Source: Vitrella brassicaformis
Lineage: Eukaryota > Sar > Vitrellaceae
DNA length: 29,306 nt
Reading direction: 5' to 3'
Assembly: GCA_001179505.1 (NCBI GenBank)
Contig: CDMY01000695.1
Span: forward strand, 1-29,306
The notes under the pieces are model-generated. The model was not told the DNA's origin, did not search any database, and saw nothing but the letters and a program-made list of their open reading frames with translations. Made by a program: the position numbers and the translations under genes. This document shows positions 21,907 to 29,306 of the stretch, in pieces (the stretch's first letter is position 1; every line of letters starts with the position of its first letter).

Positions 21907-23979
21907 GTCATGAGTGAAGCATAGCAACCCGCCCCTGAGTGAGTGAGTGAGGGACTGATGCGTCCGTCCGTCTTGCTTGTGTGTGTCGTGTGTCGGCGTT
22001 GGTGTCACACACACGGACACCTGGCTAGCTGGCTCCCTGGCTGGCTGGCTAGGTGGGCGGGGGTATACTTATTTGTGTGGGAGGTTGGTTGGATTATCGG
22101 CTGGGGTGGGTCCATCTCTTGCCATGTCTGTATGTATGTCTCTTTGGTTTCTGTCTACCTACCTGTCGGCCTGCTTGTTTGTTGCCGCAGGGTAAGGTGG
22201 GTGAGGGGTGGCGCACGGTGGCACTTAGTGGGAGGTGGTGGTGGTGGTGGGAGCGACTTACGTGCTTGCTTACTTACTTGTGCGAATTGAGTATCTGATT
22301 GTGTGAGTGATTGATAGTTGCCTGCCTGCCTGCCTGCCCGTGGGTCTGTCTCTCTGTCTGTCTGTCTGTCTGTCTGTCTGTATCTGTGTACTTGCGCCCG
22401 CTCCGGATGGATGGATGCGATGCGCAGAGTTTTGTCCTGCCTGCCTGTTGGGGGCTGGGTGGCTGACCTGCCTGCCTCCCTGCCCGCCTGCCTGGGTTCT
22501 CTATCTCTTCTTACCTCACCCTGTTGTCTCTCGGCTCCCCTCCCTGGCTCTAGACTCCCTATAGCTCCCTCCCTCCCTCCCTCCTAGTGACCCACACACC
22601 CATACCCACACACACAACCACAGACATGCACCGTACATCCATCCCATGCCCATGCGCTTCACACACACATCATCACGACAACCACCGCCACCGCCACCGC
22701 CGTGCCATCCATATCAGCCACATATTGGTAGACACACAGACGGACGGACGGACGGATGGATGCATAATTCACTGCCTGACCTGCCTGACCCTGGCTGCCT
22801 CCGTGGTTGCGTCAGCGCCCTCTCTCTGTCTCTGTCCGTTCCGTGCATATGTGTGTGTGTATGTGAGATGAGAGAGCGCCTCTGTCAGTGTCGGCTCCGC
22901 GGTTGTTTTATTCAACTGTTGGCTAGGCGTGACAGGACAGCTGCTCTGCTCGCTGTGGGGGTGAGTGCAATCGGCGTGAGTGTGTGTCGATTGGGTGGGT
23001 GGCCTGTAAAGCGTGTCGGCGTGGCGTACAAGTAAGGAGCTGACGGACGGAGAGAAACACACAACTGCCTGCCGGCCGGAGAGTGCGCGTGAATTATTGC
23101 CTCTGACTGACTGGGTGGGTGGCTGCTTCTCTCCCTTACTTTGAGCGGTTGCTGGTTGCTTGGTTGCTTGGCTGGTTGGCTGGCTGCTGCCGTGACTTAT
23201 TCCAATGGGTGGCTGAGAGGCCGACTGACTGAGTGAGCGCTTCTTTAACATCTTGTGATCGATGTTTGGCCACTCACTGTGACGGTATGTATGAGTGAGT
23301 TGAGTCAATGCCGGTCGGTCGCCATTTCATCAAGTCGACGTACACGCATCGCATCTCATCGCATCCGTTAGTTACGCCATGGCCATGGAGGCCCGGCCAT
23401 GCACATCTGTCTGTCTGAGGGATGGATGGAGCATCTCCCCACCCACCCACACCACACCACATCTACACAACCTTACACCGCCACCCCATTCCCCGTCTTA
23501 ATTACGCCTCACACCCATACCCACCAGCAAAGGATGGATGGAATCAATGAATGACTTACCGTACGGACCGTCACACACAACCCACCCCACCCTCCACACA
23601 CATCGCATCGCATCGCGGCACCGAGGCATCGCATCCATCCATCAGCCACATAACATGCGACAAGGAAGTAGGAGGAATTAGTAATTACTGGCTGGCAGGC
23701 AGGCAGGCTACATGAGGGAGGGGCCGGCCCGGCATCCTTCTTTCAGACGCATAGATAGATAGATAGATACAGATAGATAGATACTTGGCGACATGGATGC
23801 GATGCGCGTGTGAATGGAATGCACCGACACACAACCGACCGACCGACCAACAGCACCATAACATGCAGGGCACATCTACACGGGAGAGGGGTGGGGGGAG
23901 GGAGGGAGGGAGGGGGACGTACTGGACCGACCGACAGGTTGGCCCTTGTCTGTCTCGTGATCATAGTCGATCGGATCGA
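21907..23979. other. Longest convergent spacer, simple repeats only
   Basis: These 2.07 kb lie between two 3' ends. They hold TGCC (22319-22338), CTGT (22344-22382), CTCC, GGAC (22741-22757), TGGT/TGGC (23151-23190), CATCG, GATA (23752-23782) and GGGA (23896-23915) tracts. Open frames here are made of repeats and lack splice-site or homology support. I see no RNA gene or transposon. Confidence 0.55.
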
Positions 23980-25168
23980 TCATATCAGTTTCTTGGATTT
24001 TGTCCGCTCCTCTTTCTGTTTCTTCCTCAGCGACTTGGAGCTCTCCTTCTTCTCCTAACGAGGGAGGCCATCACCACACACACAAACACACACACACACA
24101 CACACACACAGAGTGGGTGGGGTGTGAATAGTAGGCACGTCCGCTGTGACTGACCTTTTTGTCTTCCTGCATGAGCTTGCGTAGAGCGAAGATGGCCGCC
24201 CCAAAGAACACACTCACCACTATTGCGACTGACATAAAAAAGCGACCCACACACAGATGGATGGATGGACAGAGAGGAAGGACGCGGGAGCTTGTGTACA
24301 TGACATGTCCATGTTGGACGTGCCTGCCTCCGTGCCTTCCTTCCCTTCCCCCATCACTCACTGTAGAGGATCTTGACGCCCGAGCTCATCCGCATGTCCC
24401 ACCCACCTATCGCCGGACCAGCGCCCGCCGACTGATTCGCCTACACACACACCAAACCCAACCCACGATTGCAATGCACACGTAGGTATTGTTGCACCCC
24501 ACCTACCCTACCTGGTCAGCTTCGATGACCCTGCCGAGCATGGCCATCTGCCTCTTGCTGAGCGAGAATGGCGTGCCATCCCTGTGGTGGATGATCTCCT
24601 TGTCGACCTGCTCGGGGGTCATGGTGGGCGGCTTGTGCTTGATCATCTCGATGTGCTGGTCGTTGATGTTGAAGTAACAAAAGGTCAGGTGGCGGTGCAC
24701 AATCAGGTTGATGGCCTCGCCCTCTGACAGCCGGTTGCGGGTTTGCGGCTGGCTGAGGATCTCCTGCACCATCCGCTGCAGCAGCTCCTGGCTGCGCCCC
24801 ACCCACCCCCGCACCAGGTCCACACACATCTGACGAAAAGGAAGGAGGCAAGCAAGGAAGGAAGAATGCAATGCATCACGATGATGCCACCCATGGTGAC
24901 TGTCTGTCTGTCTGTCTGTCTGTGTGTTCGCTGAGCTCCTACTGACCTTCATTCTCTCCATCCTTTGAGGTTCAGAGAGACTGGCGTCCATAGCGTCGGC
25001 AGCGGCCTCCTCGAGCTGGTCTGCCTCTTCTTCTTGCTTTGCTTGCTCTTCTGGCACATCCTCCAGCTCTGCTGTGTCGAGATCTGCGATATCCACATCA
25101 TCCTCACCCCGCAGAGGCACCAACGAAATCGCCAGCAAAGCAACAAGCAAGATGGGAACCCAACGCAT
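23980..25168 (-). CDS. Type I ER membrane protein with C-terminal KKLI retrieval signal, unknown family
   Basis: The model has five exons: 24947-25168, 24512-24829, 24362-24440, 24155-24228 and 23980-24054, giving 255 aa. A signal peptide (core VPILLVALLAISLV) is followed by an acidic Asp/Glu-rich stretch, then a helical lumenal part with RSQELLQRMVQEIL and HLTFCYFNINDQHIEMI. One transmembrane helix (IAIVVSVFFGAAIFAL) precedes a short basic tail that ends SKKLI. Lys at -3 and -4 from the C terminus form the dilysine KKxx motif read by alpha- and beta'-COP, so ER residence with Golgi retrieval is expected. I do not recognise the lumenal domain. The gene is head-to-head with the methyltransferase gene, 189 bases apart. 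Confidence 0.8.
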
Positions 25169-25357
25169 CTTCGGGAAAGGGATGCCTCTCCTCTCACCCT
25201 CTGCACCCTCGATGACTCATTGCGAGCTGGATCGCTTGAGGCAAGCCCAGCGTAGCCTGTAGCCTGGCGTGACGTGCACACGCAGCGGCGACAGCATGAC
25301 GACAAACACTTGAGTCCTATCAACAGACGCTCACGAATACTGACTGACCGAGTCGAG
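25169..25357. promoter_or_regulatory. Shared upstream region of KKLI-protein and methyltransferase genes
   Basis: There are 189 bases between divergent starts. TGACGTG lies at 25270-25276, similar to the core of unfolded-protein-response elements in other eukaryotes; function here is inference. No microsatellite is present. Confidence 0.45.
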
Positions 25358-26419
25358 ATGAGCTGGGCCCAGAATCTCACCCGCAAGGGGGGTTTTTGGA
25401 AAGACGCCCATTGGTATGACCTCCACGCGCCCACCCGCCTGCCGCAGTACAAGCAGATGACCGAGCAGCTGGTCAGATCAGCGCCTCCACTCGGCGACCA
25501 AGACGCAGTGTAAGCCTATGTAGCCTGTCTGCTGCATCAATCACACCACGCACAGACAGCTAGCTGCACGACAGACAGACACATGAATACGGGTCGATGT
25601 TTCCATCTCCATGTCTGTCCACTGCGTGTCCCCAGGTGTGACTTTCTCTGCGGTTCTGGTGCTGCTGGCGTGGCCTTTCGGGAAGCCTATCCAGACGTGC
25701 CGATCACCTTCGTTGATTCGAGCACCGAGCGGCTTCGAGAGGTCAGACGCCGGGTGTCAACGAAGCAGGCTGAGGGCTCCCCCGTGTGGCGCCGCGTGCG
25801 GGAGGATGGCGACAAGGCCGCCCTCAGCAGCACCAGCACCACCAGCAGCAGCAGCCCGATGCAGATGCAGATCTCCTTCGAGGAGGGCGCACCGGTCCAC
25901 CTCCACGAGTATGCCTTCGAATATGACTCGCCGACAGCCATCCCTCACGCCCCATTCGACCTGATCATCGCACAGCTGGCGCTGCACGTGATTGTGGGGC
26001 ATGAGCATGAGACGGAGGGAGGGAGCGAGGGCGCTGTGCCTCGGTACCTGACCGTGATGCGATATCTCTGGCGGCATCTGAAGCCGGGCGGGCACCTGCT
26101 GATTGCCGACCACGTGGGTTGCCTGCCGTGCGGGCAGCAGATGGCCCTCCTGGCTGAGGGCGGCATGTTCGAGGACGTCGATGTGGCCTGGAGAGAAGGT
26201 ACGGTAAGAGTGAGAGGAGGGAGTGGGTGGTCGGGGAAGGAAGGATAGCTGATGCGTATCTGAAGTCTGTGTGCTGTGCTGTGCTGTGCTGTGCTGTGCT
26301 GCACAGGTGCGTTCTTCGTCATTGGCGGGCGCAAGTCGGTGTCAGGTGGTGCGACGCCCACATGGCACACGGCACACGGCATCGACATGAATGAACTCGA
26401 CAAAGACAAACTCAGCTAG
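25358..26419 (+). CDS. Class I SAM-dependent methyltransferase
   Basis: The model has three exons: 25358-25509, 25636-26198 and 26307-26419, giving 275 aa. Motif I is VCDFLCGSGAAGV followed by a strand ending ITFVDSS, the usual SAM-binding loop and acidic ribose contact of Rossmann-fold methyltransferases. FDLIIAQLALHVIV fits motif IV and LKPGGHLLIAD motif V/VI, as in small-molecule methyltransferases. A Ser/Thr-rich insertion with SSTSTTSSSS and MQMQ lies between motif I and motif IV. The N terminus (WKDAHWYDLHAPTRLPQYKQ) is a substrate-side cap. The substrate cannot be told from sequence. The second intron carries GTGCT pentamer repeats. Confidence 0.85.
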
Positions 26420-26755
26420 ATAGCCAGTCGACAGACAGATAGACAGACAGACGGACAGACGGACAGATAGACGGGAGAGCGTCCAGTGGGGGTGCTTCTT
26501 GTGGGGTGGGGTGGGTTGGTTGCTCGGCCTGCCTGATGGATGTCAAGACGGGTGGGGTGTGGTGACTTACAATTTTGGACATGCAGAGTTGGGTGTTGGT
26601 CATGTGCTGACTGACTGACAAGTAGATCTTGCCTGTTTGTGGTGTACGTCATGGTGTATTGAAATGGCAATTAATGGCAATTCTCCCCGTTCACAAAGTT
26701 TACGCATGCAATTCCGTTGAGACGCCCTGTGGGCCACCTCAATCCGCTTGTTGAG
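26420..26755. promoter_or_regulatory. Spacer between two plus-strand genes
   Basis: These 336 bases hold CAGA/GGACA repeats next to the upstream stop codon (26431-26470), then ordinary sequence that likely carries the promoter of the secreted-protein gene. I see no exon. Confidence 0.4.
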
Positions 26756-27420
26756 ATGATGCGCTCAACAGTCATGCTCTCCCTGACGCTCTTGTTGGTC
26801 TCATGCGTCACCGCCCAAGAGTTCCTCTTGTGAGCCGAGAGAGGAGGGATGCATCCTCTCCAGGTCCATCGTGTCTGCATTTTGAACTCCCTGTGCAGCA
26901 CTGAGCCTGACGCTCCCCTTCACAAGACCAAGGAGCGGCTCAAGAGCCTCGCTGCCAAGTCGGTCTTCGAGGACGATGCAGCCTTGGGTCATGCGCGAGG
27001 CCTGCAAGACGTGAATGACACGACATCCAACACGACATCTGGTGACTTCGAGACCGTGTTCAACACTCCCGCTGACGACGGCTTCGAAGCCACGCCGCCC
27101 AAGGACTTCAGTGAGCCAAGAAGAGGAGCATGGCACCACCATTCTCTCCCATGACGTGCAGGCATTTCCGGCTGCTGGTCCCGTTCTGACCTGGAGGATG
27201 CGGCCTTCGAGGTCAACCAGGTTCGTGTCCGATGCTGAGTGACGTGGGGATACCGATGCTCTCATTTCATTAATGCATTGCTCTCCAGGTGCACGGCCAC
27301 AAGTACTTTTTCGTGGGCGGAGAGAGCGGCGTCCTGCAGGGCGACAAGGTCATGTTCAGAGGACAGGTACGTCGACGAACGGCATGAGCGGGCTGGCGTG
27401 GGCGACCTCTGGATGTGTGG

Positions 27421-27452
<32 letters not shown>

Positions 27453-27579
27453 TGCACCCAATGACTGCATGTAGGTGGGTACAATCACCGCGTCTGCTGA
27501 CGGCGAGAGGGCCACCCAGATAGACTTTGAGACCCACAGCTGGGTGTACGTCTCGGAGCAATGCGAAATCAACGTCTAG
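26756..27579 (+). CDS. Small secreted protein, unknown family
   Basis: The model has five exons: 26756-26829, 26899-27110, 27162-27220, 27289-27366 and 27475-27579, giving 175 aa in unbroken phase. It starts MMRSTVMLSLTLLLVSCVTA, a clear signal peptide with cleavage likely before QEF. The mature part has a polar region with two N-glycosylation sequons (NDT and NTT), then a short Gly-rich beta-type domain with HKYFFVGGESGVLQGDKVMF and a C-terminal WVYVSEQCEINV. There is no transmembrane helix or retention signal, so export through the secretory pathway is inferred. I recognise no family. A second Met two codons into the signal peptide region (26759) would serve equally well. Confidence 0.72.
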
Positions 27580-28280
27580 ACTGACCGACTGACCGACAGA
27601 CAGACACCCATACCAACCATCTTTTTCTTTTCAACTGCATACGGACGGCATACTCAACGCAGCGCTCTCTCTTTTTGCATCTGTGGATGTGTGGATGGAT
27701 GGATGGATGGACGCCTAATTGGTCGGCTCACTGCCTCCCTCCCTTCGTGTGTGTTGTGATGTATTCTACCTACACCATCTATGTGTGCCTCCCATGTGTG
27801 TGTGTAGAAATCGCTTTGTATGTCCATCGCCTGTTTAGGTGTGTGTATGTTCTGTCTGTCTGTCTGTCTGTGCGTGATGGGTGCGGTGCATGGTTGTTGC
27901 CCAGGCATTTTGTAAGACTCGCTATCCTAGTGAGTGACGGGACTTTTGTAATCCGGCTGGCTGGCTGGTCCATCGACGGCACTTTTAACGTGAGGAGCGA
28001 GAGCGAGAGCGAGAGTGAGAGTGAGAGAGGCAGCCGTGTGTCCAGAGACGAGATAGACAGGACGACAGCTGCTGCACTCCCCTCCCCTCCCCTCCTCCCC
28101 CCGCCCTCCTCCCCGCTCGAGAGCGTGTGTACATGTATGGGGTGTTTGTTTCTTGAGTGACTGACTGCCTGACTGGGTGGGGTGGGTGGGCCGACCGATG
28201 GACAGACAGACACCTTTTTTTGTGGGTCACCGGACAGACACGAATTATTCTACATCACAGAGTCTGTTCCAGTCCGTCCG
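27580..28280. other. Convergent spacer, no gene seen
   Basis: It holds GGAT (27693-27710), CTGT (27852-27872) and GAGCGA/GAGTGA (27993-28027) repeats. Open frames here are low-complexity and unsupported. Confidence 0.55.
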
Positions 28281-28809
28281 TCATCCTAGCAGCAGCTCAA
28301 CCACAATCACGAGCACGTTACACAACGCCAGCGGCACTGTAGAAGGCGCACAACCCGACACCAAACATCCATCCATCCATCGTGTGTGCGTGTGCGTGTG
28401 TGTTTGCCCGATGTGCTTACTTCTGAGGTATGTCCTGACGGCATAGAGCAACATGGCCACCTGGTTCTTCAGACCCTCACCTGCACACACCACACCAGTG
28501 TCGACACACACAAACCATGGCCGGCTGTCCATCCGTCTGTCTGTCTGTCCGTCTGTGCGCATGTCAGTCATCTCATCTCACTGACCATATGCAGGCTTGT
28601 CCAGAGAATCTTAAGGGCACACAGCCAGCACATACAACCATACACATACATAAACGCAAGCACATCACACATCGGCTGTCTTCGCTTTCTGCCTTTTCGT
28701 GTCGTGACACGTACGTACACTTAGCGAGGAATCGTTTGTCGTGGAGGATGGCGAGTGCGTTGGCAACAAACAGAGCCGCCTCCAGCAGATGCAGCAGCGT
28801 GAACGCCAT
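28281..28809 (-). CDS. YOS1: YOS1/IER3IP1 family ER-Golgi transport protein
   Basis: The model has four exons: 28719-28809, 28586-28609, 28421-28480 and 28281-28336, giving 76 aa (human IER3IP1 has 82). MAFTLLHLLEAALFVANALA followed by ILHDKRFLAK matches the family N terminus almost residue for residue. QVAMLLYAVRTYLR corresponds to the conserved central VRT-x-R segment, and the last exon (PLALCNVLVIVVELLLG, then stop) is the second membrane helix. Yos1 works with Yip1 and Yif1 in the ER and Golgi membrane and is needed for COPII vesicle transport. The first donor lies in a tandem GTACGTACGT; using the first GT gives T as the phase base and a clean join. Confidence 0.9.
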
Positions 28810-28966
28810 GACGTCGACGAGAGCGAGGCAAGACACACGACCTGCTGCAGCTGGGCAGATCTCTCCGACTACCCGGCCCCGCCTGTCCATGTCATTTCGT
28901 GTGCCGCCTGGTATCTTCTCGGGAGAGAAAAACAAACGGCTAGAAGGGATGGGCAGGACAGCAGCA

Positions 28967-29048
28967 CGACAGCTGCAGGATTCGAACCTGCGCGGGTAAC
29001 CCTAGTGGATTTCAAGTCCACCGCCTTAACCACTCGATCCAAACTGTT
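28967..29048 (-). tRNA. tRNA-Ser(UGA)
   Basis: The 82-base stretch has an anticodon arm with loop CTTGAAA (anticodon TGA), a long type II variable arm (GGG-TTA-CCC), and a T arm with the B-box GGTTCGAATCC. No intron and no encoded CCA. The D region reads GGATCGAGTGGTTAAGGC, with an A-box-like core but one extra base before it and a poorly paired D stem. The acceptor stem has a mismatch at its first pair (A with C). The type II arm and anticodon make serine certain as family; whether it is fully functional is less sure. Confidence 0.75.
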
Positions 29049-29306
29049 TGTCATCCATGCTGCGGACACTCCTTCATTCATTCATTCATTCAGTTCATCA
29101 AGCGTCTCCTATGAACGCATGAAAATGCATTCATGGAAACGGTCTAGCAGCCCTGCAAAAACGAGGCAGAGACCAGGGCGGCGAGTCCGGCTCACCAAGG
29201 TTTCCCTTGGCTACCCCTGGGTTTCGAAGAAAAATGCCAGTCCGTTTTCAGCCCGATGGCGCGGGGCTGCCCTGCTTGTATACGTCCCCCGGGCGAGGGG
29301 AGGTGG
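29049..29306. other. Unexplained right-edge stretch of distinct composition
   Basis: ATTC repeats at 29072-29091 are followed by sequence without any CA/TG or CAGA repeats. A perfect 6-bp hairpin (CCAAGG, loop TTTC, CCTTGG) lies at 29195-29210. Short frames are open on the plus strand up to the edge, but there is no recognisable protein. It could be a structured RNA, a repeat element or the edge of the next gene. Confidence 0.3.

Noticed and set aside
22300..22600. Leu/Cys-rich frames suggesting a small membrane protein
   Set aside because: They are translated TGCC/CTGT repeats with no splice or start context.
8536..25276. TGACGT motifs in several promoters as a common regulatory code
   Set aside because: The 6-mer also occurs many times in exons, introns and 3' spacers of the window, so enrichment cannot be claimed; only the full palindrome at 19304 was kept.

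Overview
The window looks like nuclear DNA from an intron-rich, microsatellite-rich photosynthetic alveolate, most like a chromerid alga such as Vitrella. That assignment is inference. The support is: many short introns full of CA/TG, CAGA and GTCA repeats; a pentapeptide-repeat protein with an ER signal peptide whose predicted cleavage exposes Phe, followed by a plastid transit region and a thylakoid-transfer-like segment (the red secondary plastid pattern); and eukaryotic COPI, proteasome, SPT4 and YOS1 genes. Most exons are too short to stand out as open frames. I therefore built the gene models by hand from splice sites, reading phase and family knowledge; all twelve complete models keep phase through every junction (about 93 introns).

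Layout, left to right: an edge fragment (-, 1-451); a small predicted myristoylated protein (+, 973-1751); a CS/p23-like co-chaperone (-, 2213-3091); a thylakoid-lumen pentapeptide protein (-, 3610-4897); a truncated haemoglobin (+, 5043-6129); proteasome subunit alpha-2 (-, 7425-8491); transcription elongation factor SPT4 (+, 8735-9868); the coatomer alpha subunit in 44 exons (-, 10588-19152); a nine-repeat MORN protein with an acylation-type N terminus (+, 19609-21906); a type I ER membrane protein ending in KKLI (-, 23980-25168); a class I methyltransferase (+, 25358-26419); a small secreted protein (+, 26756-27579); a YOS1/IER3IP1 protein (-, 28281-28809); a tRNA-Ser(UGA) (-, 28967-29048); and an unexplained stretch at the right edge.

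Five head-to-head gene pairs share short upstream regions of about 145-520 bases, while most tail-to-tail spacers are longer (0.46-2.1 kb) and filled with simple repeats. Three genes belong to the early secretory pathway: alpha-COP, a protein with the dilysine signal that COPI reads, and YOS1. The most unusual feature is intron design. Many introns are CA-rich just after the donor and TG-rich just before the acceptor on the sense strand, so the two ends are complementary. Donors are often tandem 4-mers, and three introns use GC-AG. One assembly gap (18000-18299) falls inside a COPA intron and costs no coding sequence.
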